Positions 25,729-34,332 of a stretch of DNA of 64,000 bases are shown piece after piece. The notes below the pieces were generated by a model that made no database searches, had not been told where the DNA came from, and worked only from the letters and a program-made list of their open reading frames with translations. Source of the stretch: Polyangium jinanense. Its GTDB lineage: Bacteria; Myxococcota; Polyangia; Polyangiales; Polyangiaceae. The position numbers were made by a program, and so were the translations under genes. Each line of letters starts with the position of its first letter. Position 1 is the first letter of the stretch. Location of the stretch: the NCBI RefSeq assembly GCF_028435365.1, contig NZ_JAGTJJ010000004.1, positions 310,001 through 374,000 of the forward strand. Direction: 5' to 3'.

Positions 25729-27396
25729 ATGGTCCAAAGACGTCCGCATCCTGGGCGATCCCGAGCGCGGTGGCTCGGGTTTTTCGCCCCAATCGCCGTC
25801 CTCGGCGCTTCGCTCACCGCATGCGTCGGCGTCATCGGCGACGCGGACGAGGATACGACCGAACAAGAGTCGCTCGTCCTCGCCGCGCCCGCGCTCCCCC
25901 GCCTCACGGCCGCGCAGTACCGCAATACGCTCGTCGAGCTGTTTGGCGCGAGCATGCCCCAGGCGCCGCTCGAGGACGACACGAAGCCGTTCCTCTTCTA
26001 CAACATCGGCGCATCGAGCACGACGCTCTCCGAGTTCGGCGTCCAGCAGTACGAGGAGTCCGCCGACGCCATCACGCGTCATGCGTTCGCCGACCCGGCC
26101 CGGCGCGCGGCGTTCGTCGGCTGCGAGCCCGCCGCGCCCGGCGATGCCTGCGTCGAGGGCTTCCTGCGTCGTTTCGGCCGACGCGTCTTCCGGCGCCCGC
26201 TCACGAACGAGGAGGTCGCTCGCTGGGTCTCCGTCTCGCAGACGCTCGCGGATCCGAGCGCGTGGGAGGGCCTGCGCCTCGCGGTCTCAGGCCTGCTCCA
26301 GTCCCCGCATTTCGTTTATCGTGTCGAGGTCGGCGCCCCCGACGATGCTTCCCCCGGACGGCGCAAGCTCACGGGCTACGAAATGGCCACGCGCCTCTCG
26401 TTCCTCCTCTGGAACCAGGGCCCCGACGACGCGCTCCTCGACGCCGCCGAAAAGGGCGAGCTCGACAAACCCGAGGGCATCGCCGCGGCGGCCGAGCGCC
26501 TGCTCGACGATCCCCGCGCGCGCTCGGCCATGCAGGCGTTTTTCCGGCAATACCTCGACCTCGGCCGCCTCGACGGCATCCAGCGCGACCCGGCTGCGTA
26601 TCCGTACTTCACGCCCACCATCAAGGACGCCATGCGCCGCGAGGTCGAAATGCTCGTCGAGGACGTCGTCTTCGAAAGCCGCGGCGACGCGCGCAGCATC
26701 TTCAGCACCCGCAAGACCTTCGTGAACGCGGACCTCGCGGCGCTGTACGGCATCGAGGCCCCCGGCGCGAGCGTGGACACGTTCGTCCCGGTGGAGCTGC
26801 CCGCGGATAGCCCGCGCGCGGGCATCCTCACGCTCGGCGCATTCCTCACCATGAATGCCCACGAAACCCGCACCTCGCCCACGGCGCGTGGCAAATACGT
26901 CCGCGAGCGTGTTTTTTGCCTCGAAGTCCCGGCGCCGCCTCCGGGCGTCGACACGACCCTCGATCCGCCGATGGGCGAACCCAAAACGGTCCGCGAGCAA
27001 ATGGAGGCGCACCGCACGAACCCCGCCTGCGCCGCGTGCCACACCTTCATGGACCCGCCCGGCTTCCTCTTCGAGCATTTCGACTCGTCGGGGTATTACC
27101 GCACCGTCTTCGAGGGCGACTTGCCGATCGATTCCTCCGGCGACCTCGACGGCAAACCCCTCGCGAACGCGCGCGAGCTCGCGACGGTCCTCGAAACCGA
27201 GCCCCGCGTCGGCCGTTGCATGGTCCAGCAGCTTTATCGCCACGCGCAGGGCCGCATCGAGACGAAGGGCGAGCGCCTCGCGCTCGAAGACCTCGCCTCG
27301 CGCTTCGCCGGCGCATCCTTCGATTTCCGCACCCTTTTGATCGAGCTCGTCGCCCACGACGCGTTCCGTTACATCGGCGAAGAGGAGAGCCCGTGA
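25729..27396 (+). CDS. DUF1592/DUF1588-type surface lipoprotein
   Basis: The 555-residue product has a lipoprotein signal (FFAPIAVLGASLTACVG). It continues with LTAAQYRNTLVELFG (DUF1587-like), FGRRVFRRPLTNEEV with GLLQSPHFVYRVE (DUF1592), and the DUF1588 block, including MNAHETRTSPTARGKYVRER and the heme-like CAACHTFMDPPGFLFEHFD. A C-terminal DUF1585-like part ends it. This family is abundant in Planctomycetes and Myxococcota and is usually found beside DUF1552 proteins, as here. The CxxCH motif suggests bound heme or metal. The location is periplasmic or surface. Its stop overlaps the next start by 4 nt. Confidence 0.88.
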   Translation: MVQRRPHPGRSRARWLGFFAPIAVLGASLTACVGVIGDADEDTTEQESLVLAAPALPRLTAAQYRNTLVELFGASMPQAPLEDDTKPFLFYNIGASSTTLSEFGVQQYEESADAITRHAFADPARRAAFVGCEPAAPGDACVEGFLRRFGRRVFRRPLTNEEVARWVSVSQTLADPSAWEGLRLAVSGLLQSPHFVYRVEVGAPDDASPGRRKLTGYEMATRLSFLLWNQGPDDALLDAAEKGELDKPEGIAAAAERLLDDPRARSAMQAFFRQYLDLGRLDGIQRDPAAYPYFTPTIKDAMRREVEMLVEDVVFESRGDARSIFSTRKTFVNADLAALYGIEAPGASVDTFVPVELPADSPRAGILTLGAFLTMNAHETRTSPTARGKYVRERVFCLEVPAPPPGVDTTLDPPMGEPKTVREQMEAHRTNPACAACHTFMDPPGFLFEHFDSSGYYRTVFEGDLPIDSSGDLDGKPLANARELATVLETEPRVGRCMVQQLYRHAQGRIETKGERLALEDLASRFAGASFDFRTLLIELVAHDAFRYIGEEESP

Positions 27397-28748
27397 AGAC
27401 CACGCCCCTTTCCCGACGAACCTTTCTCCGGGGCGCCGTGGGCGGCACGGCCGTCGCACTCGCCTTGCCCACCCTCGAAGCGATGCTCGGCGCGCGCGGC
27501 GCTGAAGCCGCGTCCACGGGGCCGATCTTCGGCATCTTCTTCTGGGGCGGCGGTTTGCCCTGGCACGACGGCCACGGCGCGCCCCAGGCCGGCCATCCCG
27601 ACATCTGGACGCCCTCCGCGACCGGCAAGGATTACGCGCCGAGCGAGCTCCTCGCGCCCCTCGCGCCATACCAGCCGAGCGTCGTCACGGGATTGACCCC
27701 GCACACGGCGGTGCCGGATACCCCGCCGGGCCAGAGCGACGGCCATATGCGTGGCTTCATGGTCTCGATGACCGGCGATCGCGTACGCCCCGAGGGATTC
27801 GATCACCCCTCGCACACGCTCACCGCGCTCCGCCCCACGCTCGACCAGTACGTCGCGAAACACCCGGCCTTTTACGGCCCGGAAAGCCCGCGCTTCCGCT
27901 CCCTCATCCTCGGCGCGAGCACCGCGCGCTTCCACGATTACGGCCACTGGAACGCGATCTCGTACAATGGCCCCGACGACCTGAACCCGCCGATCCTCGA
28001 TCCCGGCCAGCTCTACGATCTCCTGTTCGGCGTGGCGGCGGATACGGCCGGCTTGAAGCGCCGGGCGCTCCTGCTCGACGCGGTCATGGAGGACGCGAAG
28101 CGCCTCTCGAACCGCGTCGGCGCGGCTGACAAGCAACGCATCGAGGCGCACCTCGAACACCTGAATGCCGTCAAGAACCGCCTCGACTTCTCGGGCGAGG
28201 CTTGCGCGCCCCCGGGCAAACCCGCGCCGAACGAAGACCTCATTGCGAAGACCGAAATCATGGGCTCGCTCCTCGCCTCGGCGCTCGCCTGCAACATGAC
28301 GCGCGTCTTCTCGTTCATGCTGAGCTCCCCCGCGACGACCCACGTCTTCTCGAACCTCGGCGTGCCCAACGATTTTCACGCCACGGTCCACGAGGGCACC
28401 TGGGAGCACGCGCGCGCGGGCATCCAGTATCAAATGCAGGCCTTCGCGGCGTTCCTCGGCCGGCTCCAGGCCGTCGTCGAGCCGACGGGCGGCACACTGC
28501 TCGATCGCGCGCTCGTCTTTGGCCTCTCCGAATACGGCGAAGGCTATCAGCACAGCGTCGCCGAGATGCCCTGCGTCCTCGCGGGCGGCGCCAATGGTAA
28601 GATTCGCCGCAACGTCCACGTCCGCGATCCCGGCGGCAATTACAGCAAGGCCCACGTCACCATGCTGCGCGGCGTCGGCCTGGAGACGCCGAGCTTCGGC
28701 TGGAACGGCGGCGAAACCTCCGAAGCCTTCGGCGACATCCTCGTGTGA
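27393..28748 (+). CDS. DUF1552 Tat-exported protein
   Basis: It starts with GTG at 27393, overlapping the DUF1592 stop (GTGA). The 451-residue product has a twin-arginine signal (SRRTFLRGAVGGTAVALA, cut near AEA). The DUF1552 domain follows, with FFWGGGLPWHDGH, GHMRGFMVSMTGD, YDLLFG, the FSFMLSSPATTHVF segment, and LDRALVFGLSEYGEGYQHS near the end. Tat export implies folding or cofactor loading in the cytoplasm. The family resembles sulfatase/alkaline phosphatase-like folds (DUF1501 relatives). It works with the upstream DUF1592 protein by consistent gene pairing, but the reaction is unknown. Confidence 0.88.
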   Translation: MKTTPLSRRTFLRGAVGGTAVALALPTLEAMLGARGAEAASTGPIFGIFFWGGGLPWHDGHGAPQAGHPDIWTPSATGKDYAPSELLAPLAPYQPSVVTGLTPHTAVPDTPPGQSDGHMRGFMVSMTGDRVRPEGFDHPSHTLTALRPTLDQYVAKHPAFYGPESPRFRSLILGASTARFHDYGHWNAISYNGPDDLNPPILDPGQLYDLLFGVAADTAGLKRRALLLDAVMEDAKRLSNRVGAADKQRIEAHLEHLNAVKNRLDFSGEACAPPGKPAPNEDLIAKTEIMGSLLASALACNMTRVFSFMLSSPATTHVFSNLGVPNDFHATVHEGTWEHARAGIQYQMQAFAAFLGRLQAVVEPTGGTLLDRALVFGLSEYGEGYQHSVAEMPCVLAGGANGKIRRNVHVRDPGGNYSKAHVTMLRGVGLETPSFGWNGGETSEAFGDILV

Positions 28749-29776
28749 GGCGCGTGCCATTGCGTTCCCATCACCCCTTGTCTCTCCAAACCCTCGGCGC
28801 CGCGGCGTCGCTCCTCGCGTGCTCGCTCCTCGTCCCGCGGTTGGCGGTCGCCGCCCAGCCCACGGGATACCTCGACAACGCGGGATGCGATTCCATCGCG
28901 GGCTGGGCCCAGGATCCCGACGTCCCGAACCAGCCCATCGACGTCCACGTCTATTACGGCGTCCCCGCGGGCACGCCTGGCGCGCCTGCCATTGCCGTCC
29001 GCGCGAACGTCCACCGCGACGATCTCTGCGCTGCGATCGGCTCGTGCGAGCACGGCTTCTTCGCCCCCTCCCCGCTCGCGCTGCACGACGGCAATGCTCG
29101 CGACGTCTACGCCTATGGCATCGACACCGGCGGCGAGGGCAATCCGGTGCTCGGCAACAGCCCCCGCACGCTCCAGTGCCCGCCCGCCGCGCAATCCGGC
29201 GTGCGCCGCAAGGTCGTCGGCGCCCCCACGTACGACGCCTGGCGATTCTCTTCGTTCTGGGACCTCTTGCCCCTGCCCGCCGCGGACGCCGACCTCCTTC
29301 CGGAGGGCCCGGATATCCCTGACAAACCCGAGCTCATCCAGGCCGACGACGGCACTGGACAAACCTGGCTCGTCGACGGCGGCGTGCGCCGGCTCGTCTC
29401 GCCGGGCGTCGCGGCGACCTGGCGCTTCGACCTCGGCAAGGCTTCCGTGCGCCCCGCGGCCGAGGTGGTTGCCCTCGTCGAGGGAACGCCGCTGCGCCCG
29501 CGGCCCGTGCTTTTTCTTCGTGGCGCGCTTTATCTCGTGGACGACCCGCAACCCGTCGTCCCCGGCGGCGCGAGCTCCTCGTCGTCGGGCGCCGGCGGCG
29601 CGGGCGGCGGCTGGGGCGAGGGCGGCGAAGGCGGCGCGGGCGGCGAATCGACACCGGACAAACCTTCCAGCGGCGCATGCACGATGGGCGCGCCCGGCGG
29701 CGCCGATGCCTCCGGGTTTTTCCTGCCCGTCCTCGGCGCCCTCGCATTCGCCGCGCGGCGCAGACGGCGAACGTAA
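28745..29776 (+). CDS. Secreted protein with MYXO-CTERM-like tail
   Basis: It starts with GTG at 28745 overlapping the DUF1552 stop (GTGA), making it the third gene of the operon. The 343-residue product has a signal peptide (ASLLACSLLVPRLAVAAQ). An N-terminal domain, GYLDNAGCDSIAGWAQDPD with VDVHVYYG, repeats seen in bacterial surface proteins. A middle beta domain and a Ser/Gly-rich linker follow. The C-terminal signal is GACTMGAP, then a hydrophobic stretch and RRRRRT. This resembles the MYXO-CTERM sorting tag (Cys motif, helix, Arg cluster) processed for surface anchoring. It converges on the CapA-like gene with a 3-bp gap. Confidence 0.8.
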   Translation: MRRVPLRSHHPLSLQTLGAAASLLACSLLVPRLAVAAQPTGYLDNAGCDSIAGWAQDPDVPNQPIDVHVYYGVPAGTPGAPAIAVRANVHRDDLCAAIGSCEHGFFAPSPLALHDGNARDVYAYGIDTGGEGNPVLGNSPRTLQCPPAAQSGVRRKVVGAPTYDAWRFSSFWDLLPLPAADADLLPEGPDIPDKPELIQADDGTGQTWLVDGGVRRLVSPGVAATWRFDLGKASVRPAAEVVALVEGTPLRPRPVLFLRGALYLVDDPQPVVPGGASSSSSGAGGAGGGWGEGGEGGAGGESTPDKPSSGACTMGAPGGADASGFFLPVLGALAFAARRRRRT

Positions 29777-29779
29777 CGC

Positions 29780-30814
29780 CTACTCTCCGGCCATCGGCGG
29801 CAACGGCCGCGGACCCGGCGGATCGAGCGACGGCTCCTCGCTCGGCTCCCCCACGAAACGAGGCGCGCCGCGATCGTCGATCGCAACCCGCAAGAATCGA
29901 TGTCCGGTGATCCCCTTCCGGGTCACGTCGAGCTCCACGAGCGTCCCCGTACGGCTCCCCGGCCGCGTCATCCCCGAAAACACGAAATTCCCGATCCCGT
30001 GCGCGATGAGCCGCCCGCGATATCGCTCCGCCGGCTGCACCACGTGCGCGTGCGCTGCGATGACCGCGTCCGCGCCGGCGTCGATGAGCGCGCGGCTCGC
30101 CTCGCGCTGATACTTCGAGGGCGTGAGCGCGTATTCGATCCCCCAGTGCACGAATACAATCACCACGTCGGCGCGCTCCCGCGCCCGCTCCACGTCCTGC
30201 CGCGACCGGGGCGCACCTCGATCCACGTGACCGATCAGCGCGATTCGCACCCCGGCGACCTCACGCACCACGAATGCTTCGCGCGCGGGGCTCGCCTGCG
30301 TCGTCCCGAAATGGCCCAAACCCGCGGAATCGAGGCGCTCGAGCATCTCGAAATACCCCGCCTCCGACATGTCGAGCGTGTGGTTGTTCGCCACCGACAC
30401 CATATCGAAGCCCGCATCCAGAAGCAGACGCGGCGCCGAAAGCGGCGCCACCAGCGGCTCGGGGATCGCGGCCTCCCCCTGCGACGTGACCACGCATTCG
30501 AGGTTCCCCACGAGAAGATCGTACGACCGCAGCCGCTCGGCCACGTGCGCGAAAGGAAACCCCGACTCCTCACCTTTCTTGATCACCGCCGCGACCCCAC
30601 CCGCCATCGACACGTCGCCCACGAAAGCGACGGTCGCGCGCGGCATGTCCGCTGCGGGCGGCGTTTCGAGGGAAACGGGCGGCGGCGCGGGCCGCGGCAT
30701 CGCGCTCGCGAGGGGAACGGGACGACCCGGCGCCCCCGACGCGCCGCTCGAAAACCACGCCGCCGCGAGCACGAGCCCGAGGAGCGTCAGAGCCGAGGCG
30801 CGGCGCGCTTGCAT
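29780..30814 (-). CDS. CapA-family (poly-gamma-glutamate synthesis-type) metallophosphatase-like protein
   Basis: The 344-residue protein has an N-terminal signal/anchor (LTLLGLVLAAAWFSSGAS) and a Pro-rich linker. The CapA domain carries metallophosphoesterase-type motifs: FVGDVSMAGG, LLVGNLECVV, VSVANNHTLDMSE, VIVFVHWGIEY, VIAAHAHVVQP and IAHGIGNFVFSG. CapA proteins act at the cell surface in capsule polymer handling; PgsA/CapA of Bacillus is the reference. No capB or capC homologue is nearby, so a poly-glutamate role is not shown, and a phosphatase on another surface substrate is equally possible. Confidence 0.88.
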   Translation of the reverse strand: MQARRASALTLLGLVLAAAWFSSGASGAPGRPVPLASAMPRPAPPPVSLETPPAADMPRATVAFVGDVSMAGGVAAVIKKGEESGFPFAHVAERLRSYDLLVGNLECVVTSQGEAAIPEPLVAPLSAPRLLLDAGFDMVSVANNHTLDMSEAGYFEMLERLDSAGLGHFGTTQASPAREAFVVREVAGVRIALIGHVDRGAPRSRQDVERARERADVVIVFVHWGIEYALTPSKYQREASRALIDAGADAVIAAHAHVVQPAERYRGRLIAHGIGNFVFSGMTRPGSRTGTLVELDVTRKGITGHRFLRVAIDDRGAPRFVGEPSEEPSLDPPGPRPLPPMAGE

Positions 30815-30866
30815 TCAGGGGAAAGCCTACACCATCCCCCCGGTCGCGCGAAACATTCTGGAGCGC

Positions 30867-31934
30867 TCACACCGCGAGGACGTCCCGCAGATCGAGCCCC
30901 GGGATCACCTCCGCGTGCTCGTGCACGAGCCGCCGAACGCCCTCGGCCAGCACCTCCTCGATCTTGCTGCGCACGAGCCCCGGGACGATCGAGGCCTCGG
31001 ACGCCGGATCCTTGGCCGCGAGCGCGATCCCCGCGTCGAGCGCCACCTCGTACCCGGCGAAACGCACGACCCCCGCGACCACGCGCACCAGCGATTCGAG
31101 CCCCGCGACTTCCTCGAGCGTCCCGCGCAACCTGAGCCGCGACAGCGTCACGGCCCCGCCGCGATCGATACGAATGCACCCGAGCTCCACGAGGGGGCTC
31201 CCGCCTTGAACGACCGAGAGCGCCTCGCTCGTGATCGTGATCGATTGCAGGTTCGCGGCGCGGACGCGCTCCGCGTTCGAGCTCCCGGCGGCGATCCGCG
31301 CGAGGTTTCCGCTCCCCTTGATTTCCACGTGGATCGCCCCGCCGGCCGCGACCGAGAGCCCCGTCCCGTTCTGTTCGTGCACGAACGGCTCGCGCAGCGC
31401 GAGCGTCGCCTCGGCCGCGGGATCGCCGAGATCCGCGACCGATACGTCCGACGCGCCGCTCGAAGGCGTTTTGCGGAAATTGTCGGCGATCGCTTCGAGC
31501 GTCGCGAGCGCGGCCTCGTCCCGCATCGGATCGTAACCTGGACTCGCCATCTTCGTGCCGGAGAGGCCCGCGGCGATGATCTCCACGATCTGCTTTTTGG
31601 CCTCGCCCGTGAAATCCAGGAGCCCCTCGCCGGGGCCATCGATCGGCGAGACCCACGCCTCGATGCGCGCGTCCGTAAACCGCACGTCCGCGCCCCCGAA
31701 CAGCATGTTCTTCGCGGGCCACAATGCGTCGACCACGACCGGCGGATCACAGCGCAAGGTCAGCCGATCCTGCGCGATCTTGAGCCGCACGCGGCTCGCG
31801 AGCTCGGTCCGGAGCTCGCGGATCCACGTCCGGCTGAGGTTCTTGCCGCGGGGCAGCGTGAAGGACAAACCAATGTCACGCAGCTCCACCACCGGGGGAA
31901 GCTGCCCGAGCAGTGCACTCGTCGGGTCCGACAT
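30867..31934 (-). CDS. Hypothetical protein
   Basis: The ATG at 31934 follows GGAGG, 7 nt upstream, and is preferred over an in-frame start at 32075. The 355-residue product has no signal or membrane segment. It looks like stacked beta-strands with repeated small amphipathic elements (LRDIGLSFTLPRG, RVRLKIAQDRLTLRC, GADVRFTDARIEAWV, GGAIHVEIKGSGNLARI), then helices (IEEVLAEGVRRLVHEHAEVI). The two-sided pattern resembles lipid-transfer or AsmA-like repeats, but this is only a resemblance. It is divergent from the copper monooxygenase gene, with 149 bp between them. Confidence 0.65.
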   Translation of the reverse strand: MSDPTSALLGQLPPVVELRDIGLSFTLPRGKNLSRTWIRELRTELASRVRLKIAQDRLTLRCDPPVVVDALWPAKNMLFGGADVRFTDARIEAWVSPIDGPGEGLLDFTGEAKKQIVEIIAAGLSGTKMASPGYDPMRDEAALATLEAIADNFRKTPSSGASDVSVADLGDPAAEATLALREPFVHEQNGTGLSVAAGGAIHVEIKGSGNLARIAAGSSNAERVRAANLQSITITSEALSVVQGGSPLVELGCIRIDRGGAVTLSRLRLRGTLEEVAGLESLVRVVAGVVRFAGYEVALDAGIALAAKDPASEASIVPGLVRSKIEEVLAEGVRRLVHEHAEVIPGLDLRDVLAV

Positions 31935-32046
31935 GTCGCCCCTCCCCATGCCCACGTACGATGTCGCGAGACCGATGAACTTTTTACCGCGACCGGGCAC
32001 CGATGGCAAGCACCGTCTCGGGCAACAATTCTTCACGTTCCGGGAG

Positions 32047-32075
32047 TTGACTTTGTGACCGCCGGTCACTAACAC
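32047..32075 (+). promoter_or_regulatory. Promoter with operator-like dyad in the spacer
   Basis: TTGACT (32047-32052), a 17-bp spacer and TAACAC (32070-32075) resemble a sigma-70 promoter. The spacer contains the perfect 15-bp dyad GTGACCGCCGGTCAC (32055-32069), a classic repressor position. The predicted start of transcription (about 32082) is almost at the ATG (32084), so the mRNA would be nearly leaderless. Inferred from sequence only. Confidence 0.5.
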
Positions 32076-32083
32076 GGACAGCC

Positions 32084-33325
32084 ATGAATCTTCGCAACTT
32101 CTTATTGAGGACCGCCATCTCGTCCCTCACCCTCGCCGTGCCGGCCCTCGTGGGCTGTGGCGGCTCGGAGCCCGCGGAGCCCGCGGAGCCCGGGCAGGAA
32201 GAGCTGCTCGCGCCCCCGGAAGCGGGCAAGGGCGTCCAGTTCAAGATGGTGACGAAGCTCGACCCCGGCACCGAGGGCGAGCATTGCATGTTCGTGAAGG
32301 CGCCCGCCGAGGGGCTCTACGTGAACCGTGACGAGGTGCGTTTCACGAAGGGCAGCCACCACTTCCTGCTCTACCAGACGACCTACGAAGACATTCCGAC
32401 CAAGAAAGACGACGGCACGGTCGTCGACACGAGCGGCGTGTTCGACTGCTCCGACGGCGCCACGAATGGCTGGGCCGTGGAGAAGCTCATCGGGGGCTCG
32501 CAGAACGGCGAGGGCGAGGCCTTCTTGAAGTTCCCCGAGGGGGTGGCCATGAAGGTGCGCCCCGGCGCGGTGCTCCTCATGAACGCGCATTACATCAACG
32601 CCACGATGAACGTCATCGAGCCCGAGGTCCGGATCAACCTCTACTCGGTCCCCGAGGCGGAGGTGACGACGGAGGGCGACGTCCTCTTCCTCTACAACCC
32701 CTTCATCCACGTCGCTCCCATGGGCGAGGGTCGCGCGCGCATGCGCTGTCCGGTGCACAAGGACATCACGATCGTGAACATCCAGTCCCACATGCACGCG
32801 CGTGGCGTCGACTATTCCGCGTCGCTCGTGGGGCAGGCGGAGCCCTTCTACACGAACACCGAGTGGGAAAAGGTCCCGGTCAAGGATTTCGGCGCGGGGC
32901 TCGAGGTCAAGGCCGGCTCGTGGTTCGATTATCATTGCGACTACTCGAACGGCGAGATGCGCGACGTCTACCAGGGGCCGCGCTCGACCGACGAGATGTG
33001 CATGCTCATCGGCTCGTATTACCCGGCCGAAGCGGCGACCGCGAACTGCCTCGCCGAGCCCTCCGTCCCCGGCCAGCCGAACTACCTCGGCGCCGAGTGG
33101 GTGGGCAATGGCAAGGCGACGTGCGCCGAGTCGTTCTCGTGCGTGCAGCAGGCCATCGGCTCGGGCACGGGCGGCATCGAGGCCTGGATGCCGTGCGTGA
33201 CGAACTCCGACGAAGCGGTCGCGAAAGAGCTCTCGGACGCCTTGCGTTGCTTCATCAGGCTCGGCCCGGGCCAGAATCCGGCGGAGGTCTGCAAGACCGA
33301 GTTCGAAACCTGCCTCGCGAAGTGA
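32084..33325 (+). CDS. Copper type II monooxygenase-like (PHM/DBM) lipoprotein
   Basis: The 413-residue product has a lipoprotein signal (LTLAVPALVGCGG). It carries the two-copper ligand pattern of peptidylglycine hydroxylating monooxygenase and dopamine beta-monooxygenase: HH (His92, His93) in KGSHHFLLYQ, His169 in NAHYIN, HxH (His236, His238) in QSHMHARGVDY, and Met305 in DEMCMLIGSYYP. Six cysteines in the last 115 residues may form disulfides. Bacterial relatives of this layout are known in Myxococcota, but their substrates are unknown. A hydroxylation reaction outside the cytoplasm using copper and O2 is inferred. Confidence 0.85.
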   Translation: MNLRNFLLRTAISSLTLAVPALVGCGGSEPAEPAEPGQEELLAPPEAGKGVQFKMVTKLDPGTEGEHCMFVKAPAEGLYVNRDEVRFTKGSHHFLLYQTTYEDIPTKKDDGTVVDTSGVFDCSDGATNGWAVEKLIGGSQNGEGEAFLKFPEGVAMKVRPGAVLLMNAHYINATMNVIEPEVRINLYSVPEAEVTTEGDVLFLYNPFIHVAPMGEGRARMRCPVHKDITIVNIQSHMHARGVDYSASLVGQAEPFYTNTEWEKVPVKDFGAGLEVKAGSWFDYHCDYSNGEMRDVYQGPRSTDEMCMLIGSYYPAEAATANCLAEPSVPGQPNYLGAEWVGNGKATCAESFSCVQQAIGSGTGGIEAWMPCVTNSDEAVAKELSDALRCFIRLGPGQNPAEVCKTEFETCLAK

Positions 33326-33334
33326 CCCTCCCCT

Positions 33335-33366
33335 GCCGGATCACGCTCCCCCGGGCGTGATCCGGC
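33335..33366. terminator. Bidirectional terminator hairpin
   Basis: GCCGGATCACGC, loop TCCCCCGG, GCGTGATCCGGC: a perfect 12-bp stem between the convergent copper monooxygenase (stop 33325) and Nudix (stop 33377) genes. No long T-run. Confidence 0.75.
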
Positions 33367-33376
33367 TCCCTTCCCC

Positions 33377-33925
33377 TCAATCGAGCGACAAGAGCCCGCG
33401 CCGCACCGCGAGCAGAATCGCGCCCACGTGCACGCCGTGGATGATCTGCCCCCGCTCGATCGCGGGCACGATCTCCTTCGGCTCCATCAGCGCCACGTGA
33501 ATGTTCTCCGAGGGATCCATCCGTTGCTCGGAGACCTGTCGCGCGCCCGCGGCGAAAAAGAAATGGGCGCGGTTCGTGTGCCGGCTCGGCTCCGTGTTCG
33601 TCGAAAGGAGCGGCAGCCACGTCTCGGCGACGAACCCCGTCTCCTCCTCGAGCTCGCGCCGCGCAGCCTGCTCGGCCGTCTCGCCTGCGTCGATCACGCC
33701 TGCGGGTAGCTCCCGGCTCACGCGCGCGGCGCCGTGCCGGTACTGATCGACGAACACCACCTGCCCTTCCTCCGTCACCGCGAGCACCGAGGCCCAGTCG
33801 GGCGACTCGATCACGTGAAACTCGTCGATCTCGCCGCCGTGCGGCAGGGCGATGCGTTGCTCGTGCACGGTGAGCCATCGACGCGCGACGATCGGACGGC
33901 TCTGCATCACGGACCAGGGCTTCAT
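33377..33925 (-). CDS. Nudix hydrolase (ADP-ribose pyrophosphatase-like)
   Basis: The ATG at 33925 gives 182 residues. The Nudix box is complete: GVIDAGETAEQAARRELEEE then TGF. It is preceded by VVFVDQYRHGAARVSRELPAG, which is typical of ADP-ribose/ADP-sugar pyrophosphatases (the RE-LPAG arrangement), and followed by the acidic loop EPKEIVPAIERGQI. The probable reaction is hydrolysis of ADP-ribose or an ADP-sugar to AMP and sugar phosphate in the cytoplasm. The neighbours give no pathway. Confidence 0.88.
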   Translation of the reverse strand: MKPWSVMQSRPIVARRWLTVHEQRIALPHGGEIDEFHVIESPDWASVLAVTEEGQVVFVDQYRHGAARVSRELPAGVIDAGETAEQAARRELEEETGFVAETWLPLLSTNTEPSRHTNRAHFFFAAGARQVSEQRMDPSENIHVALMEPKEIVPAIERGQIIHGVHVGAILLAVRRGLLSLD

Positions 33926-34332
33926 GCGCCCTTCCCTAGCCTCCCTCCGCGGCCCCTGCAAGCTCGCCCTCGCCCACGGCGGCTTCACCCGAGGACGAGC
34001 ACGCTACATGCACGATTGCATTGCGAGTACGACGCCGCCCGTTCACGCAATGCCTCCGCTCTCCCCACGGGTTTGTCAAGACAGGCACCACGCACCGCCA
34101 AGCATCGCGGTGCACCGGACAACGATCTTGCTTCATTCTACGTGTTTTCACGGATCTACGCGATTGCGACGAACCATGGGGTACCCAATGGAATCTCGTT
34201 GGCGTCAGCACGCTGACCGATGGAATCGTGCGCTTGGATTGACGCACGAGCGCGCGTCCTGCTTCCTTGCGTCTTCCACATTCAATGCCCCGATGGCTCG
34301 ACCCCGGGTGCGGGGGCCATGGAGGAATTACG
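33926..34332. other. 407-bp gene-free stretch upstream of the metalloprotease
   Basis: I see no credible gene here. The stretch is lower in GC than its surroundings between about 34,080 and 34,240 and carries the Shine-Dalgarno sequence GGAGG at 34321-34325. No certain promoter or dyad could be assigned. It likely holds the control region of the metalloprotease gene. Confidence 0.5.
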
